A stretch of DNA of 64,000 nt from Lepas anatifera (GCA_034440635.1 JAOTON010000897.1:4692501-4756500), one strand, 5' to 3'. Counted from the stretch's first letter, positions 11,651 through 23,297 are shown. The notes: generated by a model not told the origin, from the letters alone. Numbers and translations: made by a program.

Positions 11651-14603
11651 GCATTGAACTCGAGGGCTCCTGAGCTTGGTCGCACGGGACCCCCAACCTT
11701 AGTCTCAGAGGGCCCCCGGGCTTGATCTCAGGGGCCCCGGAGCTTAGTGTACGACTGCCCTCCGAGCTCAATCTCGGGGACCCCCGAGCTTATTGTCAGG
11801 TTGCCCTCCAAACTTGATCTCGGGGACCCCGAGCTTGGTCTCAGTGGCCCTTGGTTGGTCTCGGGGAGCTCCCCGAGCCTGGTCTCAGGGGTACTCCGGT
11901 ATCGAGGGCTCCCAAGTATCGAACATTGACCTTGGGGCCAACTGAGCTTGGTCTCAGGGGGCCCGAGTTGGTCTCAGGTGCCCCCCGAGCTTTGTTTCAG
12001 GAAACCCCCGAGCTTGGTCTCAGTGGAGCCCCAAAACTTAGTCTCAGAGGACCCCCAAGCTTGGTATCAGTGGCCTGAGCTTGGTCTCAGTGGGCTCCAC
12101 GGCGTGGTCTTAGGGGCACCTCGATCATCGGTATCAAGGGCTCCGGATTATCGAACATTGATATCGGGGGCACCTGAGCGTGGTCTCAGGGGCCCTGAGT
12201 GGGTCTCAGGCGCCTGAAAATAGTCCCAGGGGCCCAATTGGGCCCCTGGGATCTGAGTCTTCAGATCTTAAGAAGTTCCGTGGGACCAATCTTAAGATTG
12301 GTCCCACAGGCATTTTGATCTTGGTCTCACAGTCTTTCGGTCTTGGTCTCAGGGAGCCCCCGAGCATGGTCTCAGGGCCCCCAAGCTTGGTGTCACGGGA
12401 CACCGAACTTAGTTGCAGGGGACCCCCGAGCTTGGTCTCAGAGGATCCCCAAACTTAGTCTCAGAGGACCCCAAGCTTGGTATTAGTGGCCTGAGCTTGA
12501 TCTCAGTGGGCTGCACGAGCTTGGTCTCAGGGGAACCTCGATCATCGGTATCAAGGGCTCCGGATTATCGAGCATTGATCTCGGGGGCCCTGACCTTGGT
12601 CTCAGGGGCCCTGAGTTGTTCTCAGGGGCCCCGGCTTGGTCTCAGGGCCCCAAACTTGGTTCCACGGGCCTTTCGATCTTGGTCTCAAGGACCTTTCTGT
12701 CTTGGTTTCGGGGGAATCTGAGCTTGGTCTCTTTGGCCCACGAGCCTGGTCTCAGGCGCCCCGAGTTAGTCTTAGGCGCCCTAACTTGGTCTCAGTGGCC
12801 CCAAGATTGGTCCCACGGGCCTTTTGATCTTGGTCTCACGGCATTTCGGTCTTGGTATCAGGGGTTATCCGAGCTTGGTCTCAGGGGCCCCGAATTGGTT
12901 TCAGGGGCCCGAGCTTGGTCTCAGGCCCCCAAACCTGGTCCACGGGCCTTTTGATCTTGGTCCCACGAGCCTTTCGATCTTGGTCCCACGAGCCTTTCGA
13001 TCTTGGTCTCACGGTCCTTTCGATCCTGGTCTCAGGGGCCCCGAGCTTGGTCTCAGGGGACCCCCTGGCTTGGTCTCAGTGTGCTCCACGAGCATGGTCT
13101 CAGGGGCCCTTGATCATCGATATCATAGGCTCCGGATTATCGAACATTGATCTCGGGGGCCCTGACCTTGGTCTCAGGGTCCGAGCTTGGTCTCAGGGCC
13201 CAAACTTGGTCCCAGGGGCCTTTTGATCTTGGTCCCACGGGTCTTTCGATCCTGGTCTCACGGGCCTTTCGATCTTGGTCTCAGGGGGCCCGCGAGCTTG
13301 GTTTCAGGGGATCCCCAAGCCTGGTCTCAGTGGCCTGAGCTCGGTCTCAGTGTGCTCCACGAGCATGGTCTCAGGGGCACCTCAATCATCGGTATCAAGG
13401 TCTCCGGATTATCGAACATTGATATCGGGAGCCCCTGAGCTTGGTCTCAGGGGCTCCCGGACCAAGATCAAGAGTGCCCCGGGCACTTTTGATCTTGGTC
13501 CCACGGGCTTTTTGATCTTGGTCTCACGGCCTTTTGGTCTTGGTATCAGGGGTTCCCCGAGCTTGGTCTCAGAGCCCCCGAGTTTGGTCTCAGGGGGCTC
13601 CACGGGCCTGGTCTCAGGGGTTCCTGAACCCCAAGACTAACTTCCGGATGTCGCTGAGACTGACTCTCGGAAGCAATCTGAGACTAAATTTTGGGTGCTC
13701 CCTGAGATTTGCTCTCGGGGCCCCTTATACAAAAATGGGGGCACAGCCTGAGGATAAGTCTCAAGGGCTCCCAGTATTGTCCCTGGGGGGCACCCTGAGA
13801 CCAGCACTCTGTGCATCAAGTGAGACTATCTCTCGGACCCTCAGATTAATCTCGGGGCCACCTGAAAGTAAATATTTACTCCTGAGAGATACGCCCGTGA
13901 GACTATGGCCCCCTGAGACCGACACTCGTGGGGAGGGACCCCTGAGACCAAATCTCAGAAGTCCCCTAAAACTGTCTCTCGGGGTCCTCTTGACCGACTC
14001 TTGAAGTTCTCAGAGACTGACTCTCAGGGGACTCGCTGAAATAGACTTTCGCGGGCCCTGAGAACCATTCTCTGGGGCCTCTGGGATTAGCTCGGCCCCC
14101 ACTGAGACCGACTCTCGGGGCCCACTGAGACTGACACTCGGGCCCCTGAGACCAACTCTCAGGGGCCCCCTGAAATCTACTTTCGGGGGTCTTGAGACCG
14201 ACTCTCAGGCCGGGGGCCCTAAAGCCGACTCGAGACGCCCTGAGAGCGAATCTTCAGGGTCCCTTGAGACTGAGTCTGGGGGCACAGTGATTAGAGAATC
14301 ATTTGCAGTGGCTCAAATTAGCCCAAGGGGGTCCGCAGACTCCTAGGACCCCCTGGCTATGCCACTGCATCCATACATTCGAGGGCCCTCCGGGATCAAC
14401 ATTTGAACGCCCTTGAAATCGTTGCTTGCCCCCCCCCCACCGAGACCAATACTACTGAGGCCCTTGATAGTAATGCACGGCGGCTCCTAAGACCAAGCTC
14501 AGGGTCCCACTTAGATCAGGCTCGGGGACACCCTTAGGGTCATGCTCGCGCTTACCTCAGGAGTAACTCGACACCGATGTTCAGGGGCTCCCCAGACATC
14601 CAT
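11651..14603 (+). repeat. S satellite, plus orientation, grading into degenerate copies
   Basis: The ~22-bp GGTCTCAGGGGCC array with interspersed GGATTATCGAACATTGAT spacers to about 13640. Degenerate copies then read in the opposite sense (CTGAGACTGACTCTCGG) to about 14300, followed by a hAT-like motif in inverted form (GGCTATGCCACTGC, 14352-14365). The order mirrors 15606-17000 on the other side of the foldback core. Confidence 0.85.
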
Positions 14604-15605
14604 GAAGTTAGCGACGGATTCGCATTCGGATTCAGCGACGGATTCGCCCGAAATGGCGTCTCCTGCGATTTGGCTCAGCTAAAGTGATTTTCCGTCACAT
14701 TCACCCGTTCACCCGCTAGAGGTGAAAAAGTGAAATTCACCCGAAACGGCGTCTGCTCCGATTTCGCTCAAATTCACACCATAGGCTCCCCGTGCCCTCA
14801 GGAACTCACGCCTACAGTGATTTTTCGTCACATTCACCCATTCACTCGCTAGAGGTGAAAAAGTGAAATTCAAGCGAACCGGCGTCTTCAGCGTCGGATT
14901 CAGCGATGAATTCGCCCGAAATGGCGTCTCCTGCGATTTCGCTCAAATTCACACCATAGGCTTCCCGTGCCCTCAGAAACTCACCCCTAAAGTGATTTTC
15001 CGTCACACTCAGCTGTGCCAGTGCCTTTTGGCTCGTTAGAAGCGGATTCCAGCCTGGGCTTCTGGCCTAATGAAAAACATTTGTTTTGAAATATTCCTTT
15101 GACCGTCCGTGCAATATGCTGGAACAAAAAATAGTCAAGATTCCTTGTTTTTGCCATTTGGTGAACGCGTGCGGGTGAACGGATGAATGTGACTGAAAAT
15201 CACTTTAGGTGTGAGTTTCTTAGGGCACGGGGAGCCTATGGAGTGAATTTGAGCGAAATCGGAGGAGACGCCGTTTCGGGTGAATTTCGTTTTTCACCTC
15301 TAGCGGGTGAACGGGTGAGTGTGACGGAAAATCACTTTAGCTGTGAGTTGCTGAGGGCACGGGGAGCCTATGGCGTGAATTTGAGCGAAATCGCAAGAGA
15401 CGCCATTTCGGGTGTATTTCACTTTTTCACCTCTAGCGGGTGAAGGGTGAATGTGACGGAAAATAACTTTAGGGTGAGTTGCTGAGGGCACGGGGAGCCT
15501 ATGGTGTGAATTTGAGTGAAATCGCAGGAGACGCCATTTCGAGCGAGTCCGTCGCTGAATCCGAATGCGAATCCGTCGCTAACTTCATGGACGTGCTCCC
15601 CAGAT
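14604..15605. mobile_element. Foldback element at core of second composite
   Basis: The left arm (about 14607-15020) contains GAAGTTAGCGACGGATTCGC, then repeated ~130-bp units with TTCCGTCACATTCACCCG, CGCTAGAGGTGAAAAAGTG and CAAATTCACACCATAGGC. The right arm (about 15180-15595) is its inverted copy, ending with GAATCCGTCGCTAACTTC. The centre (15020-15180) is not repeated. This is a long-inverted-repeat structure with internal tandem units, typical of foldback elements. It has no coding capacity. Confidence 0.75.
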
Positions 15606-16997
15606 AAATATTTGGAGCCCCTCGAGACTGATGCTCTGTACTCTGGAGCCCTTCGATACCGATGCTTGGGGGCCCCTGAAGCTTGGGGGCTTCTGAGACC
15701 AAACACAGCATTATGTGAGGCCAATGCGCGTGCCTCACTCGTGAGGCCATCGATATAGATAGTTGGGGGCACTCCGATATCAATATTGCCCCCCCTTGAG
15801 ATCAATGTTCGGCACTCCAGTGCCATCGCTACCGATGCTCGGGGGACCAAGCTCGGGGCCCCTGAGACAAAGCCCGGGGAAGGGCCCTGAAACCGAGTTC
15901 GGAGGATCCCTGACACCAAGTTCGGGGAACCCCTGAGATGAATCTCAGAGGGCCCCTGAGACCAAGCTCAGGGCCCCCTGAGACCAGGCTCGGGAGCCCA
16001 TGAGACCAAGACAAAAAGGCCCATGAGACCAATACCAAAAGGCCCATGGGACCAGGATCAAAAGGCCCGTGGACCAAGTTTGGGGCCCCGAGGTCAAGCT
16101 CGGCCCCTGGGACCAGCTCGGAATCCCTGAGACCAAGCTCAGGGGCCCCTGAGACCAAGCTCGAGGAGGCCCTGGGACCAAGCTCTGGGCCCCCTGAGAC
16201 CAGGCTCGGGAGCCCATGAGACCAAGACCAAAAGGCCCGTGAGACCAAGATCGAAAGGCCCATTGGACCAAGATCAAAAGGCCCGTGGGACCAAGCTCGG
16301 GGTCCCTGAGACCAACTCAGGACCCCCTGAGACCAAGGTCAGGGCCCTTGAGATCAATGTTCGATAATCCGGAGCCCTTGATATCGATGATCAAGGGCCC
16401 CTGAGACCATGCTCGTGGAGCACACTGAGACCAAGCCTGGGGGTCCTCTGAGACCAAGCTCAGGGCCCCTGAGACCAAGCTCGGGGCCCCTGAGACCAAG
16501 ATCGAAAGGACCGTGAGACCAAGATCGAAAGGCTCGTGGGACCAAGATCAAAAGGCCCGTGGGACCAAGTTTGGGGCCCTGAGACCAAGCTCGGGCCCCT
16601 GAAACCAATTCGGGGGCCCTGAGATCAAGCTCAGGGGCCCCCTGAGACCAAGCTCGAGGGAGGCCTTGAGACCAAGCTCGGGTAACCCCTGATACCAAGA
16701 CCGAAATGCCGTGAGACCAAGATCAAAAGGCCCGTGGGACCAATCTTGGGGCCACTGAGACCAAGTTAGGGCGCCTAAGACTAACTCGGGGCGCCTGAGA
16801 CCAGGCTCGTGGGCCCCTGAGACCAAGCTCAGATTCCCCCTGAAACCAAGACCGAAAGGTCCTTGAGACCAAGGTCGAAAGGCCCGTGGAACCAAGTTTG
16901 GGGCCCTGAGACCAAGCCGGGGCCCCTGAGAACAACTCAGGGCCCCCTGAGACCAAGGTCAGGGCCCCCGAGATCAATGCTCGATAATCCGGAGCCC
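15606..16997 (-). repeat. S satellite, minus orientation (left of MITE)
   Basis: Reverse-complement S units (CCTGAGACCAAGCTCGGGG), with several copies of GGCCCGTGGGACCAAG joined to AAGATCAAAA spacers. The array is split at 16998 by insertion of a TTAA-flanked element and resumes at 18030 in register (GAGCCC on the left, TACCGATGATGG on the right). Confidence 0.9.
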
Positions 16998-18029
16998 TTA
17001 ACCCTCGCCCCACCGGGGGCCATCGATGGCCCCCTAAGGTTTTTCCGGGATAGCAGAAAAACAACGAGGCGCAGCACCGCGGTTGAGGGCTCTACCTCTC
17101 ACTGCATCATTTTTCCATCATCCCCGAAATTTTTTACCCCGGGTCACCCAAGGCCAGGTCACCAGACGTGGTCAACCAAGGTCACCTCACTTCATCTTTA
17201 GAGCTCTGTAAGAGCTACATTTCATAGTCGATCGATTTGAAACTTCCTACACTTCATGACCCCTCCAGGGTCTACAAGGTGTATATCCGGGATTTTTCGA
17301 TTTCGTGCCCTCAGGTCAGGTCACGAGGCGACCTCTCCCATTGGAAAAGCATGGGGAAAACCTGTTTTCATGATATAAAAGCCACAAAAATGATTGCAAA
17401 TACTCAGACTGCTCAGAACAGCGTTTATGGACACCCTTTCACGGATCCCAGGGGTCATATTTTCCCTTTGACTTTTCCAAGGTCATCCAAGGTCACCAGA
17501 GGTCAAAAACAGTATTTTGACAATAACTTTTGACCTGATTAAGCTAGAGCGGTGCAACAAACACCATCGTGTTTGTCTTGTCACTGGCTTTCATTTGATA
17601 TACGGCAAGGTCACTTTGTGACCTTTCGTGACCTCAGGTCATATTAGGTCACGAGGCGACCTCTGGAGGTCAAACCACTGGCGGGAGGTCTTTACGTTCC
17701 ACATAGCGGAAAAAGTACTGGCAATTTCCTATCAAATGAACTTTACCAGGCCTCAATAGCTCTAATGACATAAGAGTTATGACCAGTTTGCTTAATCATT
17801 GCATATTTGAGTGAAAATAGCTGATCTTGACCTAATTTGACCTCTGGAGGTCAAACCATTGACCTGAGCACTAAAACATGCGAAGTAATTTCTTACTGAA
17901 TTCACGCGAGCTTTCTATTGCACTTTGCAGATTTCCGCTAACGCCCATATTTTCGGAGTTAGAGGGGGGCCATCGATGGCCCCCCGTGGGGCAAAGGTGG
18001 CGCCGGACCCCCGGTGGGGCGCGGGTTAA
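16998..18029. mobile_element. piggyBac-like MITE, family 1, copy 1
   Basis: The element spans 17002-18025 (1,024 bp) with TTAA at both sides (16998-17001 and 18026-18029). The left end reads CCCTCGCCCCACCGGGGG and the right end, reverse-complemented, CCCGCGCCCCACCGGGGG. Palindromic GGGGGCCATCGATGGCCCCC lies inside both ends. The TTAA duplication and CCC-starting termini fit the piggyBac superfamily. No transposase is present, so it is non-autonomous. The interior is dense in AGGTCA/TGACCT, including a direct repeat with 4-bp spacer at 17636-17651. A second copy is at 57462-58475. Confidence 0.85.
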
Positions 18030-19950
18030 TACCGATGATGGAGGTGCCCCTGAGACCAAGCTCTTGGAGCCCACTGAGACCAGGCTCAGGCCACTAACAC
18101 CAAGCTTGGGGGTCCTCTGAGACTAAGTTTGGGTATCCTCTGAGACCAAGCTCGGGGGTCCCCTGCAACTAAGTTCGGGGTCCCCTGACACCAAGCTTGG
18201 GGGGCCCTGAGACCAAGCTCAGGGGCTCCCTGAGACCAAGACCGAAAGACCGTGAGACAAGGATCAAAAGGCCCGTGGGACCAATCTTAAGATTGGTCCC
18301 ACGGACCTTCTTAAGATCTAAAGACTAAGATCACAGGGACCCCAATTGGGGCCCCTAGGACCATGTTCAGGCCCCTGAGACCAACTCAGGACCCCTGAGA
18401 CCACGCTCAGGGGCCCCCGATATCAATGTTCGATAATCCGGAGCCCTTGATACCGATGGTCGAGATGCCCCTGAGACCACGCTCGTGGAGCCCACTGAGA
18501 CCAAGCTCAGGCCACTGACACCAAGCTTGGGGGTCCTCTGAGACTAAGTTTTGGGGGTCCTCTGAGACCAAGCTCGGGGGCCCTGAGACTAAGCTCGGGG
18601 AACCACTGATACCAAGACCGAAAGGCCGTGAGACCTAGATCAAAAGGCCCGTGGGACCATGTTTGAGGCCCCTGAGACCGAGCTCGGGGCCCCTGAGACC
18701 AACTCAGGGCCCCCTGAGACCAGGCTCAGGGCCCCGGAAATCAATTTTCGATAATCCGGAGCCCTTGATATCGATGATCGAGGGCCCCTGAGACCAAGCT
18801 TGTGAAGCCCCCTGAGACCAAGCTCAGGCCACCGGAGGACAAGCTCAGGGTCCCCTGATACCAGGCTCGGGGGCCCCTGAGACCAAGCTCGGGGGCTGCT
18901 GAGACCAAGATCAGGGGTCCCCCAAGATCAATGCTCGATAATCCGGAGCCCTCGATAGCGATGATCGAGGGATCCCTGACACCAAGCTCGGGGAGCCCCT
19001 GAGGCCAAGTTTGGGCCACTGAAACCAAGCTCGGGTGTCCCCTGGGACCAAGTTCGGGGTTTCCTGAAAAAAGCTCGGGGGTCCCCTGAGACCAAGCTCG
19101 TGGAGCCCACTGAAATCAAGCTCAGGCCACTAAGACCAAGCTTGGGGGTCCTCTGATGCTAAGTTTGGGGATCCTCTGAGACCAAGCTCGGGGGTCCCCT
19201 GCAACTAAGTTCGGGGTCCCGTGACACCAAGGTTGGGGGGCCCTGAGACCATGCTCGGGGGTTCCCTGAGACCAAGACCGAAAGACCGTGAGACAAGGAT
19301 GAAAAGGCCTGTGGGACCAATCTTAAGATTGGTCCCACGGACCTTCTTAAGATCTTAAGACTAAGATCCCAGGGGCCCAATTGAGCCCCTGGGACCATGC
19401 TCACGCACCTGAGACCCACTCAGGGCCCCTGAGACCACGCTCAGGTGCCCCCAATATCAATGTTCGATAATCCGGAGCCCTTGATACCGATGATCGAGGT
19501 GCCCCTGAGACCACGCTCGTGGAGCCCACTGAGACCAAGTTCAGGCCACTGAAACCAAGCTTGGGGGTCCTCTGAGACTAAGTTTTGGGGGTCCACTGAG
19601 ACCAAGCTCGGGGGTTTCCTGAAACAAAGCTCGGGGGGCACCTGAGACCAACTCGGGCCCCCTGAGACCAAGCTCAGTTGGCCCCAAGGTCAATGTTCGA
19701 TACTTGGGAGCCCTTGATACCGGAGTACCCCTGAGACCAGGCTCGGGAAACTTCCCCGAGACCAACCAAGGGCCACTGAGACCAAGCTTGGGATCCCCGA
19801 GATCAAGTTTGGAGGGCAACCTGACAATGAGCTCGGGGTTCCCCGAGATTGAGGTCGGAGGGCAGTCGTACACAAGGCTCCGGGGCTCCTGAGATCAAGC
19901 CCGGGGGCCATCTGAGACTAAGGTCGGGGGTCCCGTGCGACCAAGCTCAG
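18030..19950 (-). repeat. S satellite, minus orientation (right of MITE)
   Basis: Continuation of the inverted S array after the MITE. It contains the spacer GATAATCCGGAGCCCTTGAT at 18432-18452 and 18750-18770 and near-perfect matches to 8040-8900 of the first composite, including the segment with TCTTAAGATTGGTCCCACGG (18285-18305 and 19320-19340). Confidence 0.9.
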
Positions 19951-20715
19951 GGGCCCTCGAGTTCAATGCTCGTGTTTTCCAGTGCACAAGATCTGCCCAA
20001 GGGAGTCCGTGGTCCCCAACGACTACTCTGGCTACGGCACTGATCTGGACACGCCTTTCCCAATTGCACCTCTTCCCAGCATTCTGAACACGCCTCTGAA
20101 TAAATCCTCCCCACCAGAAGTCTTCTGGAGACGCTTTTTCCACTTGCAACCCCTTCCTACTAGTCTGAGACCACCTCTGTACAATGCACTCTTTTCCAAC
20201 ATTCTGAGATCGCTTTTTGTACTCTATATATTTTTTAGCACTCTGAGCATGCCTGTCTGCATTACATGCTCCTGCTAGCAGTCTCTTGGACACGCCTTTG
20301 CCAACTGTACCCTTTTCCTAACCTTCGAGCATGCCTCTGTAGAATACATCTCGTTGCCAGCAGTCTCTTTTGAACGCCTTTTCCAACTGCACCCCTTTCC
20401 AGCAGTCTTAGCACGCCTCTGTCGCACAGCGAATCCAGGGGGCAGAGGTCCCGCGCCCTCCCCCGATCAGCCCTCAGCACCCCCCTGCAAGGTCTATGGT
20501 CGCCCCCCTGTAATGTGGCTTCCCATTCCCGCTCCGGTTGCGAAAATCAGCACCAACCAATAAGATTTTGTGCTCACCTGATAGGTTTTGCCGGTCAAAA
20601 GTTGTGCCCCCTGTTCCAGATGGTGCCCCCCCGTCGGAAATCCTGAATCCGCCTATGCACTGTCGTTCTCTGTTGTGTTCACAACGTTTTGGTCGCACCG
20701 CGTGGGTGGGTGAAT
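19951..20715 (-). repeat. A block, minus orientation
   Basis: Close copy of 8936-9659: ACACGCCTTTGCCAACTG units, then the segment with GCGAATCCAGGGGGCAGAGG, then CTGAATCCGCCTATGCACTG. A short stretch (20690-20740) with GTGGGTGAATTGAATTGGC lacks a counterpart in the first copy and looks like an indel. Confidence 0.85.
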
Positions 20716-20739
20716 TGAATTGGCTTATCTAGTAAAGTT

Positions 20740-21230
20740 TTTTTAAGTACGCCCCTGCTCCTGGTATGGGGAATTATTGATATCTTGGGATATGGGGAAG
20801 AATGCTGGGTTATTTCTGATCTGGTATGCAGCTTTCGGTTCCGGGCATGAACACCAAGAGCAACAGAAAGTATTCCGCTGGAATAAAGTAGTAACATTTT
20901 TAATCGATGATTTTACATTTTTCCTCTAAAGGAACATCGTGAAAAGGTACAAATTTTAAGAATTTCTATTTTTAACCCGGCACAAAGCTTTTCTAAGCGA
21001 TTGCTATATTTTTCGTGAGTTGAGTTTTGGCACCTAGTTCTGGCAGTAACCGACCCTATTTCCGGGTAACAAAAAGTCTAATAAAACAGTTTCTAGTGAA
21101 CGAAACCTCACCAAAAGATACAAATTTTAGAAAAGGTAGTAGTCTATTGTTACATTGAAAAGCTAAGCAGTTGCTACAATGGTTCAGATTTTGAGCTTTG
21201 GCAGTTGGAGTCGGCAGTGTAGTAGCATGT
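20740..21230 (-). repeat. X block closing the second composite
   Basis: Same AT-rich block as 9690-10519 but with only one copy of the ~360-bp unit. It ends GGCAGTGTAGTAGCATGTCC at about 21227, where unique sequence begins (CTGCTTGGCCTCC). This defines an outer boundary of the composite. No convincing target-site duplication could be paired with the other end. Confidence 0.75.
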
Positions 21231-21606
21231 CCCTGCTTGGCCTCCATATTTGGAAATCCATGCATGGATAGCAGGGCAGTTATTCAACTGCCCAGGATAG
21301 CCCTATTGTTTGTGTGTGTTGGTTGGAAAAGGAAGAAGGAAGGAGGGGGCCGAACCGTATCTATAGGAACCGTGGTGGGTATTATGGTAGTAGGCAGATC
21401 ACATCTCGCGGTTTAAAAGGATGACATTAGAAGGTCTACTGATCAAAGGGTCTACCGTTCATAGGTTCTACCCTTTGAAAGTTAGACCTTTTGAATAAGA
21501 AGTCCAACATTCAAAAGGTCCAAAAAGGCGTGCTCAAATGCATGAGAGTGGGGTGCATGATGCCGCAGAGGCGTGCTAAGGCACCTGATAATAGGAGGCA
21601 ATGAGA

Positions 21607-22005
21607 GGTTGGGTTAGGTTAGGTTAGGTTGGTCAGGTTAGGTTAGGTTAGGTTAGGTTAGGTTAGGTTAGGTTAGGTTAGGTTAGGTTAGGTTAGGTTA
21701 GGTTAGGTTGGGTTAGGTTAGGTTAGGTTAGGTTAGGTTAGGTTAGGTTAGGTTAGGTTAGGTTAGGTTAGGTTAGGTTAGGTTAGGTAGGTTAGGTTAG
21801 GTTAGGTTAGGTTAGGTTAGGTTAGGTTAGGTTAGGTTAGGTTAGGTTAGGTTAGGTTAGGTTAGGTTAGGTTAGGTTAGGTTAGGTGAGGTTAGGTGAG
21901 GTGAGGTGAGGTGAGGTGAGGTGAGGTGAGGTGAGGTGAGGTGAGGTGAGGTGAGGTAAGGTAAGGTAAGGTAAGGTAAGGTAAGGAGAGGTGAGGTGAG
22001 GTGAG
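21607..22005. repeat. Interstitial (TTAGG)n telomere-like array
   Basis: About 290 bp of nearly perfect GGTTA/TTAGG repeats, then a run of GGTGA units (about 21888-21957), a short GGTAA run (about 21958-21984) and mixed GGTGA units to 22005. TTAGG is the canonical arthropod telomere repeat. The array is interstitial, flanked by an inverted-repeat element, and its right side shows stepwise homogenised variants. Confidence 0.9.
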
Positions 22006-22260
22006 ATCAGGTCTCAATTTCCTAATCTGGGGATATCACCCCTCTTTCCAGATTCTGAGTGCGCCTCTGGTCTGGGTACCACTTTGGGAAATGTTTTAGA
22101 AATATCCCCACATTCTGGAAGAAAATCCCTAGAGGTGAAACAGACAGAAGGAGGGAAGGTTTGAATAGTGTTGAGTGGTACCCAGACCAGAGGTGCACTC
22201 AGATTCTGGAAAGAGGGGTGATATCCCCAGACTAGGAAATAGGGACCAAGGGCATACACA

Positions 22261-22314
22261 ACTGACCTGACCTGACCTGACCTGACCTAACCTAACCTAA
22301 CCTAACCCAACCCT
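22261..22314. repeat. Short inverted telomere-like array
   Basis: Five-base units CTGAC turning into CTAAC then CCAACC: the complement-strand form of the left array with the same variant-then-canonical order seen from inside outward. It is much shorter than the left array, consistent with unequal expansion of one arm of the palindrome. Confidence 0.85.
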
Positions 22315-22580
22315 CATTGCCTCCTATTATCAGTTGTCTTAGCACGCCTCTGCGGCATCATGCACCCGATGCACCCCACTGTCATGCATCTGAGCACGCC
22401 TCTTTTGACCTTTTGAACGTTGGACTTCTATTCAAAAGGTCTAACTTTCAAAAGGTAGAACCTATGAACACTAGACCCTTTGATCAGTGGACCTTCTGAT
22501 GTGATCCTTTTGAACCGCGATGTGATCTGCCTACTACCCAAAGCAATAGAAGACACTACCATAATACTACCACCGTGGTG

Positions 22581-23297
22581 CTTACCTAATTGTTCTTCGA
22601 GAACTACGTAGGTATGTAAAACATTAATTGTAAGTTCCTTCATCCAGTGTATCAACTCGCATCATTCTTCATAAACAGCCAAAAACTGTCCTTAAGTCAC
22701 ATGGCAACTGCAAAAGTGATATGTCAAATTGCTCCTGTGCTTTGGTGATTTGATCTTGAGGCTCTTGAACGTACATATTTGTGTCCGGACCGTCCCTGAT
22801 AAAACTTAGGTATGCTTATTGATTGAATGTTTATGTATGGACAGAAGGGAGGTGTGATGCAGCCTAAAATTGGATTGACGTATAGTTTCTTACCTTTTAA
22901 GGGTTTAACATGCAAATGTTTCCTCAGAGAGCATTGTCGGATAACTGTGGCCATTGTTCATGATAGGTAGGGATTTCCTGAAGTTGTAGTTCATACTTAA
23001 TGTTGATTTGTTAATTTAGTCATGATATGAATTTGCTTAATATGTTTAGCTCTTAATCCAAAAGAAATTGGTATGTTTAAAAGCCAATAAGTGGGAAAAA
23101 GGCTGCCGGGACCAGGGCGAGACCACAAATTTCTCGCCGGGACTAGGCCGGGACCAAGAAATGTTGGACGGGACCGGGACCGGGACCAGCTTTTTCCAAA
23201 AAGTCCCACCTCTAAAAGGAATATTCTCTGCCACTTAAACATGGAGTCAAGTTAGATTTCTTCCACATTTTTTACATACATACCGACTTCAACATTA
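22581..23297. other. No gene recognised
   Basis: Mostly AT-rich. At 23098-23195 there is a G/C-rich patch with repeated GGGACC and GGACCGGGACC units that looks like part of a small repeat element. No domain-like reading frame or RNA gene is visible. Confidence 0.5.

Larger units (their letters stand above)
21369..22580. mobile_element. Palindromic element carrying telomere-like repeats
   Basis: The outer inverted repeat pairs 21369-21606 (ACCGTGGTGG, GTAGTAGGCAGATCACATC) with 22315-22580 (GATGTGATCTGCCTACTAC, CCACCGTGGT). Inside come TTAGG-type repeats on the left, CCTGA/CCTAA-type on the right, and at the centre a second inverted repeat (22013-22100 against 22165-22255, with GATATCACCCCTCTTTCCAG and its complement). 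The arms also share AGGCGTGCT motifs with the A block. No coding capacity. The symmetry suggests a foldback or MITE that captured or amplified telomeric repeats. Confidence 0.75.

Noticed and set aside
1..21230. CRISPR array
   Set aside because: The repeats are degenerate, contiguous, lack unique spacers of fixed length and lie in a eukaryotic genome.
21607..22005. A chromosome end (true telomere)
   Set aside because: The TTAGG array is only a few hundred bases, is followed by its inverted form and by over 40 kb of further sequence including a gene.
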